DNA of 64,000 bases from Endobacter medicaginis (GCF_014192375.1 NZ_JACHXV010000001.1:62001-126000), one strand, 5' to 3'. Shown: positions 1-8,421, counted from the stretch's first letter. The notes: a model not told the origin generated them from the letters alone. A program made the numbers and translations.

Positions 1-269
1 AGCCGTTCTCGGCGCTCGACAGCCCGACGCGGCTGCGCATCCAGGATCTCGCGGCCGACAGGCTGGCCGGACGCACGGTGCTGCTGATCACTCATGACGC
101 GCTCGAGGCGTGCCGGCTGGCCGACCGGCTGGTGGTGCTGGCCGGACGCCCGGCCCGGCTGATCGAGCATCCGGTGCCGCCCGGCCCGGTGCCGCGGCGC
201 AGCGACGATGCGGAGGTGCTGGCCGCCCAGGGCGCGCTGCTGGAGCGGCTCGCGGCGGGGATCGGCTGA
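1..269 (+). CDS. ABC transporter ATPase, C-terminal part only
   Basis: Only the last ~88 codons are present; the gene begins left of the window and is in frame from base 3. The fragment reads PFSALDSPTRLRIQDL, containing the SALD D-loop that follows Walker B, and then RTVLLITHD, the beta-strand and switch histidine (H-loop) of ABC ATPases. The tail is typical of the nitrate/sulfonate/pyrimidine-precursor class of import ATPases. The TGA stop at 267-269 overlaps the ATG of the permease gene, so the two are translationally coupled. It would power substrate import at the cytoplasmic face of the inner membrane. The substrate cannot be told from this fragment. Confidence 0.9.
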   Translation, partial: PFSALDSPTRLRIQDLAADRLAGRTVLLITHDALEACRLADRLVVLAGRPARLIEHPVPPGPVPRRSDDAEVLAAQGALLERLAAGIG

Positions 270-1021
270 TGCGGCCGCTGATCACGTTGCTGGGGCTGGT
301 CGGGGTCTGGGCGGCGGTCCAGCATTTCGGCGCCGTGCCGGACTACCTGCTGCCGCGGCCGGTGGATGTCGCCGCCTGTCTGTGGCGGCAGCGCGGGCTG
401 CTGGCCGGCAATGCCGCGGTCACGCTCGCCGAGACGCTGTGCGGGCTGGTGCTCGGCAGCGCGTGCGGACTGGCGCTCGCGCTGGCGATGGTGGCCTTCG
501 CCACCCTGCGGCGCTGGCTGATGCCGCTGGTGCTGCTGAGCCAGGCGGTGCCGGTGTTCGCGCTCGCACCGCTGCTGGTGCTGTGGTTCGGCTTCGGCAT
601 GGGCTCGAAGATCGTGATGGCGACGCTGGTGATCTTCTTTCCGGTCACCGCCGCCGCGTTCGACGGGCTGCGGCGCACCGATCCCGGCCTGCTCGACCTT
701 GCCCGGACCATGGATGCGAACCCTGCGCTGCTGCTGCTGCGCCTGCGTCTGCCGGCTGCCCTGCCGGTGATCGGGGCGGGGCTGCGGGTCGCGGCGGCGA
801 TCGCGCCGATCGGTGCGGTGATCGGCGAATGGGTGGGTGCATCCGCCGGGCTCGGCTTCGTGATGCAGAACGCCAATATCCGCATGCAGAGTGACCTGAT
901 GTTCGCGGCTTTGGCGGTGCTGTCCGCGATGACGATGGCGCTGTGGGTGGCCATCGACCGGGCGCTGCGGTGGAGCCTGGCCTGGGCGCCGGATTCGGAC
1001 CCCGGGGTGACGGGGCGGTGA
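269..1021 (+). CDS. ABC transporter permease (TauC/SsuC/ThiX-like)
   Basis: A 250-residue inner-membrane permease. It has a short N-terminal anchor, about six hydrophobic segments, and a cytoplasmic EAA-type loop around residues 150-170 (LDLARTMDANPALLLLRLRL), which docks on the ATPase. The start chosen is the ATG at 269, sharing bases with the TGA of the ATPase gene; a longer upstream reading is only the overlap with that gene. Family members import taurine, alkanesulfonates, nitrate or hydroxymethylpyrimidine. The adjacent kinase-like protein would fit a vitamin-precursor or alcohol substrate, but that is inference. The binding protein gene is not in this window, so it probably lies further left. 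Confidence 0.88.
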   Translation: MRPLITLLGLVGVWAAVQHFGAVPDYLLPRPVDVAACLWRQRGLLAGNAAVTLAETLCGLVLGSACGLALALAMVAFATLRRWLMPLVLLSQAVPVFALAPLLVLWFGFGMGSKIVMATLVIFFPVTAAAFDGLRRTDPGLLDLARTMDANPALLLLRLRLPAALPVIGAGLRVAAAIAPIGAVIGEWVGASAGLGFVMQNANIRMQSDLMFAALAVLSAMTMALWVAIDRALRWSLAWAPDSDPGVTGR

Positions 1022-2160
1022 GCGGTGCTGCGGCGCACGGGCTGACGCGTGACCCGGCAGCGCCGGCGTGGGAGCGGATCGGGGCGGAGTTTTCGGACGT
1101 GCTGGCGGCCTGGCCCGCCCTCGGACCGTGGTTCGAGATCGACTGGCATGCGCCAAGGCCGTTCGCCGCCACGGCCCGGGTGCGCACCGCCGCCGGCACA
1201 GTGTTCGTCAAGCGCCACCACCCGATGCTGCGCAGCGTCGACGATCTGCGCTGCGAGCACCGCTTCGCCGCCCACGTTGCCGCATCCCTCGCCCGGCAGG
1301 GGGTCGCCGTGCCGGTGCCGCTGGCCGGACGCGACGGCGCGACCGCGCAGCTCGCCGCCGGCTGGGTGTGGGAGGTGCTGCCGGCGGTGCCGGGGCATGA
1401 CGTGTATCGCGACACGCTGTCATGGGAGCCGCCGGCGCAGGCGGGGGTGGCGGTCGCCGCCGGTCGCGCGCTGGCCGGACTGCATCGGGCCGCCGCCGGC
1501 TTCGATGCGCCGGCGCGGCGCGCGCCATGGCTGGTCGGCCGGTTCGCGCCGCTCGATGCGCCCGATCCGCTCGCCGCCCTGCTCGGCAGCGTCGGCACGG
1601 CGGCGTTGCCGCACGCGGCCCTGGCGCGCTGGCCGGACTGGCGGTCGCGCTGCATGCAGGTGCTGGGCGGGCGGCTGGCGCGGTTCGCGGCCGAGCCCCG
1701 CCAGCCGCCGCTGTGGACACATGGCGACTGGCACGTCTCCAACCTGCTGTGGACCCAGGCGGAAGCGGCCGGCGGCGCGGGCGAGGTGGCGGCGGTGCTC
1801 GATTTCGGCCTCGCCGATCGCAGTTGCGCGCTGTTCGACCTCGCCACCGCGATCGAGCGCAATGCCGTCGCCTGGCTCGATCTCGACAGCAACGCGCCGA
1901 TCGCCCGGCCGGCGATCGCACGCGCGCTGCTGGACGGCTATCACGCGCTCCAGCCGCTCGACCGCCCGGCGCGGCGGACGCTGGCCGCCCTGCTGCCGGT
2001 GGTGCATGTCGGCTTCGCGCTGTCGGAGATCGGCTATTTTCACGTGCTGCGCGGCGAGCCGGATTCGGTGGCCCTCGCCTTCGAGACGTTCCTGCTCGGC
2101 CATGCATCCTGGTTCGACACGCCGGATGGCGTCTCGCTGCTGGCGGCACTGCTGGACTGA
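1018..2160 (+). CDS. APH/choline-kinase-fold phosphotransferase
   Basis: 380 residues starting at a GTG (1018-1020) that overlaps the permease stop, giving a three-gene coupled operon with the ABC transporter. The kinase signature THGDWHVSNLL (H235, D237, N242; Brenner-type HGDxxxxN loop) is followed by a Mg-binding LDFGLAD with D262. An N-terminal lysine in VFVKRHH matches the ATP-phosphate-binding position. Proteins of this fold phosphorylate hydroxyls on small molecules such as aminoglycosides, choline, homoserine or thiamine. Being co-translated with an importer suggests it phosphorylates the imported compound (metabolic trapping). The substrate is unknown and a resistance role is not implied. 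Confidence 0.8.
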   Translation: MSGAAAHGLTRDPAAPAWERIGAEFSDVLAAWPALGPWFEIDWHAPRPFAATARVRTAAGTVFVKRHHPMLRSVDDLRCEHRFAAHVAASLARQGVAVPVPLAGRDGATAQLAAGWVWEVLPAVPGHDVYRDTLSWEPPAQAGVAVAAGRALAGLHRAAAGFDAPARRAPWLVGRFAPLDAPDPLAALLGSVGTAALPHAALARWPDWRSRCMQVLGGRLARFAAEPRQPPLWTHGDWHVSNLLWTQAEAAGGAGEVAAVLDFGLADRSCALFDLATAIERNAVAWLDLDSNAPIARPAIARALLDGYHALQPLDRPARRTLAALLPVVHVGFALSEIGYFHVLRGEPDSVALAFETFLLGHASWFDTPDGVSLLAALLD

Positions 2161-2167
2161 AGGCGCG

Positions 2168-2830
2168 TTACGTGTCGGAGCGTCGGGAGCGGCGCGGCGA
2201 TTTCTCCTCGGCGCGGGCCGCGCGGAGCGCCTCCTCGGTCAGCCGGCGCTCGTTGCGCTTGAGGAAGACGAATGCGCAGGCGACCACGATCGCCGCGATC
2301 ACCCCGATGACGATGCCCGTGGTGCCGGCCAGGGCGGCGGCACGCTTGCCGAGCCAGTAGGCGGCCAGCGCATAGCCGCCCGCCCAGCCGATGGCGCCGG
2401 CGGCGTTGTAGAACAGGAAGCTGCCCCAGGGCATGTGGTTGGCCCCGGCGAGCAGGGCGGCGAAGGTGCGCAGCACGGCGATGAAGCGGCCGAAGAACAC
2501 CACCTTGCCGCCGTGGCGGCGGAACAGGTAGCGGCCGAGGGTGAGGCGGTCGTCGGTCAGTCCGACGCGCTTGCCGTAGCGTGCCAGCAGCCTGAAGCCG
2601 AGGCTGCGGCCGATCAGGTAGCCGAAATTGTCGCCCATCGCGGCACCCAGCACCGCGACCGCCACCACCCAGCCGATCTCGAGCCGGTGCGTCGTGGCGC
2701 AGTAGAGCGCGGTGCCGATCAGCAGGCTCTCGCCGGGCAACGGCAGGCCCATGCTCTCGAACATCAGCACCACGCCGACAAGTCCGTAGCCATAATGCTG
2801 GAGCAGCTGGTCGAGATGGTGGAACAGGAT
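2168..2830 (-). CDS. DedA-family inner-membrane protein
   Basis: About 220 residues with the DedA/SNARE-associated signature: FESMGLPLPGESLLIG near the N-terminus, GDNFGYLIGRSLG in the middle and FFGRFIAVLRTFAALLAG (the conserved F-x-R-[FW]-x-P/A-x-x-R region), plus three to four membrane segments and a basic C-terminal tail. DedA proteins are thought to flip or recycle lipids such as undecaprenyl phosphate or phosphatidylethanolamine. No ATG, GTG or TTG occurs at the expected N-terminus (HHLDQLLQHYGYG). The coordinates assume an ATC/CTG initiation near 2825-2830; a GTG at the VVLMFES site would remove the first helix. The gene converges on the kinase gene and is divergent from the peptidase. 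Confidence 0.85.
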   Translation of the reverse strand: MLFHHLDQLLQHYGYGLVGVVLMFESMGLPLPGESLLIGTALYCATTHRLEIGWVVAVAVLGAAMGDNFGYLIGRSLGFRLLARYGKRVGLTDDRLTLGRYLFRRHGGKVVFFGRFIAVLRTFAALLAGANHMPWGSFLFYNAAGAIGWAGGYALAAYWLGKRAAALAGTTGIVIGVIAAIVVACAFVFLKRNERRLTEEALRAARAEEKSPRRSRRSDT

Positions 2831-2988
2831 GCAGGCCCCATGCGGAGGAGACGGACGTGGCGGGCGGCGCGTTGGAGCCGGGCTACAAGGCCGGCGGGCG
2901 GGCGGCAAAGTCAACCCGGCAGGGCTGCGCCGCCGTCGCGTCGGCTGTAAGACGGTTCGCAACGACACAGTTCCCCGACCGGAGCCCC

Positions 2989-5100
2989 ATGCGCCTGAAC
3001 GCCATCCTCGCCCGCCTGCTGTCCACATCGATGCTCTGGACCCTGCCGGCCGCCGCCGCGGGTCTGACGGCGCAGACCCTGGTCAAGCTGGACCGGCTCG
3101 GCGCCCCGGCGACCTCCGCCGACGGCAGCCGGGTGGCCTACACGGTCCGCCATGTCGATCTCGCCGCCGACCGCACCACCACCACGCTGGTGGTGCAGGG
3201 GACGCGGCCCGGCGAGGCCGGCAGGACGTTCACCCTGCCCTGCCCGGGCTTCCACGGCGTGGGCGAGCCGCAATGGTCGGGTGCCGGTTCGGTGGTGGTG
3301 ATCGGCCATTGCGAGGGGCCGGACCAGCTCTGGCGGGTCGGGCCGGATGGCGGCGCGCAGGCCCTGACCCACCTGCCGCTCGACGTCCAGGCCTATCGGC
3401 TGAGCCCGGACGGGCGCCATGCGGTGGTCGCACTGGCGGTGTTCGCCGACGAGGAGAAGCCGGGCGCGGACGCTCTGGATGCGACACGGCGGCGGCTCGA
3501 TGCGCGCGCCGCCGACCACGCCACCGGGATGGTGTTCGACAGGCTGTTCGTCCGGCACTGGGACACGTGGGCCGACGGCACCCGCAACCACCTCTATGCG
3601 GTCGATCTCGACGGCCATACGCCGCCGGTGCCGCTGATGGCCGGGTTCGACGGCGACGTGCCGGGCAAGCCGTTCGGCGACGAGAGCGACTTCACCGTCT
3701 CGCCGGATGGCCGCTCGGTGTTCTTCTCCGCGAGGCTGGCAGGGCGCAGCGAGCCATGGAGCACGAATTTCGACATCTACCGGGTGGGCCTCGACGGCCG
3801 CACCGCGCCCGAGAACCTGACCGCCGCCAACAAGGCCTGGGATGGTGGGCCCGTGCTGTCGCCGGACGGCAGGAGCCTGGCCTGGCGAGCGATGAAGCGC
3901 CCGGGTTTCGAGGCCGACCGCTTCGGCATCATGATCCGTGACCTCGCCACCGGCACCACACGCGAGATCGCCCCGCACTGGGATCGCTCGGCGCAGTCGC
4001 TGCTGTTCTCGGCCGACGGGCGCACGCTCTATGCCACCGCCGACGATCTTGGCAGCCTGCGCGCGTTCGCGGTCGACATCGCCACCGGCACGGTGCGCCG
4101 GCTGACCGGGGACGGGCATGTCGGCGCGGTGCTGGCCGGGCCGGCGGGGCAGCTCGTCATCGACCGCGACGCGATGGACAGTCCCGCACAGCTCTGGAGC
4201 CTCGCCCTGCCCGCGCCGGGTGTCACGGGGGATGCGAGGATCGTGCGGCTGACGGATGTGGGCGGCGCCCAGCTCGCCTCGACGACCTTCGCACCCTGGC
4301 AGCAGTTCGCGTTCCCGGGGTGGAATGGCGAGACCGTGCATGGATATGTGGTCTGGCCGGCGGATTTCCGGCCCGGCCACCGCTATCCGGTGGCGTTCCT
4401 GATCCATGGCGGCCCGCAGGGCTCGTTCGGCGATGACTGGTCGTATCGCTGGAACCCGCAATTCTATGCCGGGCTGGGCTATGCGGCGGTGATGATCGAT
4501 TTCCATGGCTCCACCGGCTACGGGCAGGGCTTCACCGATGCGATCTCCGGGCACTGGGGGGACCGGCCGCTCGAGGACCTCCGCAAGGGCTGGGCCTGGG
4601 CGCTGGCGCATTTCGACTTTCTCGACGGCGACCGTGCCTGTGCGCTCGGCGCGTCGTATGGCGGCTTCATGGTCAACTGGATCGCCGGCAACTGGAACCA
4701 GCCGTGGAAATGCCTCGTCACCCATGACGGGGTGTTCGATGACCGCATGATGGGGTTCTCGACCGAGGAGCTGTGGTTCTCGGAATGGGAGCATGGCGGC
4801 CCGGGCCATACGCCGTGGTCCGACCCGGCTGCGTACGAGCGATTCAATCCTGCCGATCACGTGGCGGCCTGGCGGGTGCCGCAGCTCGTCATCCATGGCG
4901 GCCGCGACTACCGCATCCCGCTCGAGCAGGGACTCGGCGCGTTCACCGCGCTGCAGCGGCGCGGCATCGACAGCCGGCTGCTGGTGTTCCCGGCGGAAAA
5001 TCACTGGGTGTTGAAGCCGGCCGATTCACTGATGTGGCACCGCGTGGTGGCCGACTGGCTGGCGGCGCATCTGCATCCCGCCCAGACCCCGGCGCCCTGA
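2989..5100 (+). CDS. Exported S9 family prolyl oligopeptidase-like peptidase
   Basis: 703 residues. The first ~22 residues form a Sec signal (basic start, hydrophobic LLSTSMLWTL, then PAAAA), so the enzyme should be periplasmic. Residues ~30-430 contain WD40/PD40-like propeller repeats (TSADGSRVAYTV, LSPDGRHAVVA, VSPDGRSVFF, LSPDGRSLAWR). The C-terminal alpha/beta hydrolase has nucleophile S556 in GASYGGF, D640 in GGRDYRIP and H672 in ENHWV, the dipeptidyl-peptidase/acylaminoacyl-peptidase triad. It would cleave dipeptides or oligopeptides from imported peptides. The ATG at 2989 was chosen because it gives the signal peptide; an in-frame extension upstream does not. It is monocistronic. Confidence 0.92.
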   Translation: MRLNAILARLLSTSMLWTLPAAAAGLTAQTLVKLDRLGAPATSADGSRVAYTVRHVDLAADRTTTTLVVQGTRPGEAGRTFTLPCPGFHGVGEPQWSGAGSVVVIGHCEGPDQLWRVGPDGGAQALTHLPLDVQAYRLSPDGRHAVVALAVFADEEKPGADALDATRRRLDARAADHATGMVFDRLFVRHWDTWADGTRNHLYAVDLDGHTPPVPLMAGFDGDVPGKPFGDESDFTVSPDGRSVFFSARLAGRSEPWSTNFDIYRVGLDGRTAPENLTAANKAWDGGPVLSPDGRSLAWRAMKRPGFEADRFGIMIRDLATGTTREIAPHWDRSAQSLLFSADGRTLYATADDLGSLRAFAVDIATGTVRRLTGDGHVGAVLAGPAGQLVIDRDAMDSPAQLWSLALPAPGVTGDARIVRLTDVGGAQLASTTFAPWQQFAFPGWNGETVHGYVVWPADFRPGHRYPVAFLIHGGPQGSFGDDWSYRWNPQFYAGLGYAAVMIDFHGSTGYGQGFTDAISGHWGDRPLEDLRKGWAWALAHFDFLDGDRACALGASYGGFMVNWIAGNWNQPWKCLVTHDGVFDDRMMGFSTEELWFSEWEHGGPGHTPWSDPAAYERFNPADHVAAWRVPQLVIHGGRDYRIPLEQGLGAFTALQRRGIDSRLLVFPAENHWVLKPADSLMWHRVVADWLAAHLHPAQTPAP

Positions 5101-5359
5101 TCGACAGGCGGGTGCGGCAGGCGGGTGCGGTTTTTGTTGTGCCCTGCAGCAAAAGTCACCACACTCAACCTTGCGTTGCTGCCCGAGCGCTGGGTTCGGC
5201 CGGCAGTATGGGCCATCGGGGTCCGGCTGCGCGGTGCGGGACGGGTGGAGAGGGTCTCCCCGTCCCAGGGCGCGACGATTTCACGCGTTGAAATTTGCCT
5301 GTGCTGCCGAGCATCATGCGCTTCGGGTATCTGAGCCAGGCGATCAAGGAGAACTTCCG
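5101..5359. promoter_or_regulatory. Leader region before the GHKL gene, with imperfect hairpin
   Basis: 259 bases without a gene. Near the left end GGCGGGTGCGG is repeated twice, followed by a T-run that could help terminate the peptidase mRNA. An imperfect hairpin spans 5238-5266: GGGACGGG and a 4-bp inner helix pair with TCTC and CCCGTCCC around a GGG loop. A good ribosome-binding site, AAGGAGAA at 5346-5353, precedes the ATG at 5360. No sigma-70 promoter can be assigned with confidence. Confidence 0.35.
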
Positions 5360-7261
5360 ATGGATGTCAGTCCGCTGCGGGTCGGCAACGAGGCGTTTCT
5401 CGTCGCCAGCATGATCGAGCGCTGCCCGAAGGTGATGATGCTTCGCGAGCTGGTCACCAACGCGCTGGAAGCGGCGTCCGCCGCGCCCGAGGGCAGCCGC
5501 GAGGTGCGTATCAGCGGCCTGTCGATCGACGGCGCGCGCAAGCTGGCGATCTGGAACTCCGGTCCCGGCATGGATGCGGTGTCGCTGCACCGGATGTGCG
5601 ACATCGCCTCGTCGATCGGCAAGACCAACTCGCTCGAGAAGAATTTCGGCATGGGGGCCAAGGTGGCCACCCTGCCGTCGAACCAGCACGGGCTGCGCTA
5701 CCGCTCCTGCACCGGGGGACGCGTGCATCAGGTCGTCATGGGCAAGCGCGACGGGGCCTATGGGCGCCTGATGCAGACCGGCCCGGACGGGGTGGTGGCC
5801 GACGTAATCGACGTGACCGAACGCGCGCTGGCCGAAGGACGCCCGGTCGCCGAGGACTGGACCGAGGTGGTGCTGCTGGGCAACCGTCCCGATCAGGACA
5901 CGCTGGCCGACCCTTACGATGGCGCGCCGCATGTCGGCCACGACTGGATCGAGCACTACCTGCATCGCCGCTTCTTCTCGCTGCCGGAAGGCACCGTACT
6001 CCTGCTCGGCGAGGGGATCCATCACCAGCAGGGCTGGAACAGCTTCGTTCCACTCGGCGAGCGTCTCGACACCGCGTTCACCCGCCATGAGACCGTGGCG
6101 GTCGATCGCGGTGTGCGCATCCACTACCTCTACGATGCGACCGATGCCGCCCATCCCGAGCGCACCCTGTCGCAGCGCGACGGCCATGTCGCCGACAGCG
6201 GCGCGGCAGTCATCTTCCGCGGCGAGATGTACGATTTCCGCTATGGCCATATCTGGCGTCACGAGGCACCGATCTACGGGCTGACGTTCGGGGCGCGCAA
6301 CTTCACCGTGCTGGTCGAGCTCTCCGACTCCTACCCGGTGCTGCCGGACGGCTATCGCGAGTTCATGCGCTACCGCGAAGGCCACCAGGCCCAGGTCGAG
6401 ACCCGGCATTTCGCCGCCCAGGTCAACCGCTTCCGTCCGGAATGGCTGCTGGAGCTGCTGCGCGACCTCGCCCCGAGTGCGAACCACATGCAGTCGGCGC
6501 GCGACGAGATGGCCGCGCTGTTCGCCAAGCTCGGCGTCAAGCGCCGCTGGTATCCGACCGCGGCGATCCCGCTCGAGGCGGAAGCCTTCGACCTGCCGGC
6601 GACGGAGAGCACCGAGACCAGAGACCTGCTGGAGCCCGAGACGTCGGCCGAAGCCGAGTCGCTCGCCCAGGAGCTTTCCGAGCCGCCAGCCGCGGAGCCA
6701 CCGGACGACCTGCCCGAGGTGCCCGAGCCGGAAGAGCCCCCGGTGCTGCCACCGGAGGAGCCCAAGGCGGAGCAGTCCGGGACGGCCGACGAGGATCCGC
6801 CAGAGGCCGAGGAGGACGAGTACGAGGTGCCGCCGCAGATCGTCGCCCTGCGCGATCCAGCCGATATCGAGGAGCGTGGCATTTCGCAGATGGCGGCGAG
6901 ATTCTATCCCGAAACGCACCAGGTCTTCATCAACTGCAATTACAGCGCGATCGACCGGGTACGAAACGAGCTGACCGCGGCGTTTGCGGCCGAACCGGAC
7001 CAGAGCCGGGTCAATGAGCTCGCCCTCACCTCCGCCGAGCAGGTGGCGACCCGTCTGATCTGCCGCAAGCTGGCGCTCGGACTGTCCAAGCACGGGGCCT
7101 GGGCGGACTGGCAGGTCTATCACTCGGTCAGCAACGAGAGCCTGTCGCTTGCGGCGGAGGATTATGAAGCCGAGCTGCCTGCTGCCCGGCGCGCCATGCA
7201 GCAGGCTCTGGACATCGAGGCGACATCAGCGACGGCGCATCCGGTTCTGGTCGCAAGCTGA
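5360..7261 (+). CDS. Stand-alone GHKL-type (HSP90/MORC-like) ATPase, function unknown
   Basis: 633 residues. The N-terminal ~110 residues form a Bergerat ATP-binding fold: N-box LRELVTNALEAA (E30, N34), a G1-like motif WNSGPGMD (65-72) where the usual aspartate of DxGxG is Asn66, and a G2 motif NFGMGAKVATL (95-105). A middle region of ~300 residues resembles the transducer part of GHKL ATPases. An acidic, proline-rich linker (~415-495) joins a ~135-residue C-terminal domain. There is no His-kinase phosphoacceptor, MutL/gyrase signature or membrane segment. The ATG at 5360 has AAGGAG eight bases upstream. Its neighbours give no pathway. The role is unknown; protein or DNA remodelling is only a guess from the fold. 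Confidence 0.8.
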   Translation: MDVSPLRVGNEAFLVASMIERCPKVMMLRELVTNALEAASAAPEGSREVRISGLSIDGARKLAIWNSGPGMDAVSLHRMCDIASSIGKTNSLEKNFGMGAKVATLPSNQHGLRYRSCTGGRVHQVVMGKRDGAYGRLMQTGPDGVVADVIDVTERALAEGRPVAEDWTEVVLLGNRPDQDTLADPYDGAPHVGHDWIEHYLHRRFFSLPEGTVLLLGEGIHHQQGWNSFVPLGERLDTAFTRHETVAVDRGVRIHYLYDATDAAHPERTLSQRDGHVADSGAAVIFRGEMYDFRYGHIWRHEAPIYGLTFGARNFTVLVELSDSYPVLPDGYREFMRYREGHQAQVETRHFAAQVNRFRPEWLLELLRDLAPSANHMQSARDEMAALFAKLGVKRRWYPTAAIPLEAEAFDLPATESTETRDLLEPETSAEAESLAQELSEPPAAEPPDDLPEVPEPEEPPVLPPEEPKAEQSGTADEDPPEAEEDEYEVPPQIVALRDPADIEERGISQMAARFYPETHQVFINCNYSAIDRVRNELTAAFAAEPDQSRVNELALTSAEQVATRLICRKLALGLSKHGAWADWQVYHSVSNESLSLAAEDYEAELPAARRAMQQALDIEATSATAHPVLVAS

Positions 7262-7283
7262 AGCGATCGGGGCACGGCGGAGA

Positions 7284-7359
7284 TGGTGGAGCCAATCGGA
7301 ATCGAACCGACGACCTCCTGAATGCCATTCAGGCGCTCTCCCAACTGAGCTATGGCCCC
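7284..7359 (-). tRNA. tRNA-Ala (anticodon GGC)
   Basis: 76 bases on the minus strand, beginning GGGGCCATAGCTCAGTTGGG and ending with an encoded CCA. The acceptor stem GGGGCCA/TGGCTCC has one G-U pair. The D-arm contains AGCTCAGTTGGGAGAGC. The anticodon stem CCTGA/TCAGG closes the loop ATGGCAT with anticodon GGC. The T-arm carries the GGTTCGATTCC motif. It lies between the GHKL ATPase gene and maf. Confidence 0.97.
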
Positions 7360-7424
7360 GCCGTGCTGTCGGATCGTGATGATCCGCTTGGGTGGCGGCC
7401 GTATAGACCGGGGGCGGGCGGTGA

Positions 7425-8123
7425 TCAAGCCCCCGGCAGGGTCGAAATCGGATTTCGATGTCCGATTTCGACATCATGCCCGGCCAATCGAGCCAGCAGC
7501 ATCTCGAGCGGCAGGCCCATGATCACCGATTGCCGCCCCTCGACCCGCGTAAACAGCGCCGCACCGTCGCTCTCGATGCGATAGGCGCCCACACAGCCGC
7601 ACAGCGCCTCCCCCTCGGCGGCGACGGAGCGGGCGATGTCCGCCTCGGTCAGAGGACGCATCGACAGCGATGCCGTCTCCACATCCGTCGCCACCTCCCG
7701 GCCATCGCACCACAGGCTGAATGCGCTCCACAGGCGGTGGGTGCGGCCCTGCAAACGGCGCAGTTGTGCTGCGGCAGCGTCGAGGCTGCCGGGTTTGTCG
7801 AACCATGCGCCGTCCAGTTCGAGCATCTGGTCCGCGCCGATCACCCAGCGTCGCGAAGGGTGATGCAGCGCCGTGCGCCGCGCCACCTGACGGGCCTTGA
7901 GCCAGGCCAGGCGTTTTGCCGTACAGGCCACGTCGTGGCCCCGGCGTACGGCGGCGTGCCGGACCGCCGCCTCGTCGATGCTGGCAGGCGCGACCGTGAA
8001 AACCACTCCCGCCCCGGTCAGCAGGGCGGCGCGGGCGGGCGAGGCGCTGGCCAGGATCAGGTGATCGGTGGCCGGCAGGGACTCACAACGGGCCGGGTTT
8101 TCTGCGCGTTCAGGTCGAGACAT
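7425..8123 (-). CDS. maf: Maf-like nucleoside triphosphate pyrophosphatase
   Basis: 232 residues. Maf/Ham1-fold signatures: LILASASPARAALL (phosphate-binding SxSPxR-like, residues ~23-36), VIGADQMLELDG (ADQ metal site) and a C-terminal region with TRVEGRQSVIMGLPL. Maf enzymes hydrolyse dTTP, UTP or methylated NTPs to monophosphate and pyrophosphate, as house-cleaning or division-linked enzymes. The gene diverges from hemE across a candidate origin; in many alphaproteobacteria a maf gene sits beside the origin-proximal hemE. The last ~10 codons contain an 11-bp inverted repeat (7441-7451/7462-7472). The start ATG at 8123 is preceded by a DnaA-box-like TTATCCCCA. Confidence 0.9.
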   Translation of the reverse strand: MSRPERAENPARCESLPATDHLILASASPARAALLTGAGVVFTVAPASIDEAAVRHAAVRRGHDVACTAKRLAWLKARQVARRTALHHPSRRWVIGADQMLELDGAWFDKPGSLDAAAAQLRRLQGRTHRLWSAFSLWCDGREVATDVETASLSMRPLTEADIARSVAAEGEALCGCVGAYRIESDGAALFTRVEGRQSVIMGLPLEMLLARLAGHDVEIGHRNPISTLPGA

Positions 8124-8421
8124 GGGGATAAACCATCTGCCCGACTCGATCGGCTGCGGGTACCGGGGATGGCGGGTACCGATCGTCGGGCGCTGCGTCG
8201 TGGTGTGGGTTGTACACAGCCCGAGGCTGGGGGAATCGGGATAAGTGCCGCAAGTCTCTGATCCTCAAGCCGGGTCCGGGTTGTACAGGGGACGGGAAAA
8301 CCGGGGTACGAATCCTGTGAAGGGTGTACCCCGTCATCCACAGGGCCTATCTCCCCCTCCGCATATCTTTATCTTCTCTCATTGTTTAGGAGAGGGCGAC
8401 GAGGCCTCGGAGCGGAAACGG
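8124..8421. other. Candidate chromosomal replication origin (oriC-like intergenic region)
   Basis: 298 bases between divergent maf and hemE, the position of the origin in Caulobacter and some other alphaproteobacteria (family knowledge). DnaA-box-like 9-mers (consensus TTATCCACA): TTATCCCCA on the minus strand at 8123-8131 (one mismatch), TCATCCACA at 8334-8342 (one mismatch), TTATCCCGA on the minus strand at 8236-8244 (two), and TTGTACACA at 8210-8218 (two). The last lies in a 10-base direct repeat GGGTTGTACA (8207-8216, 8278-8287). The AT-richest stretch, GCATATCTTTATCTTCTCTC and on to TTTAGG (8361-8390), could be the unwinding element. It may also hold the hemE and maf promoters. Confidence 0.6.

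Noticed and set aside
2911-5004. 697-residue open frame on the minus strand opposite the S9 peptidase
   Set aside because: It is an antisense shadow: composition is Arg/Gly-rich, no domain motifs are seen, and the plus-strand gene has a complete catalytic triad.
5165-7123. 652-residue open frame on the minus strand opposite the GHKL ATPase
   Set aside because: Antisense shadow with repetitive Leu/Gly/Arg composition; the plus-strand gene has ATPase motifs and a ribosome-binding site.
8124-8421. CtrA-type sites (TTAA-N7-TTAA) in the candidate origin
   Set aside because: No such pair was found, so Caulobacter-like CtrA control of this region is not supported.
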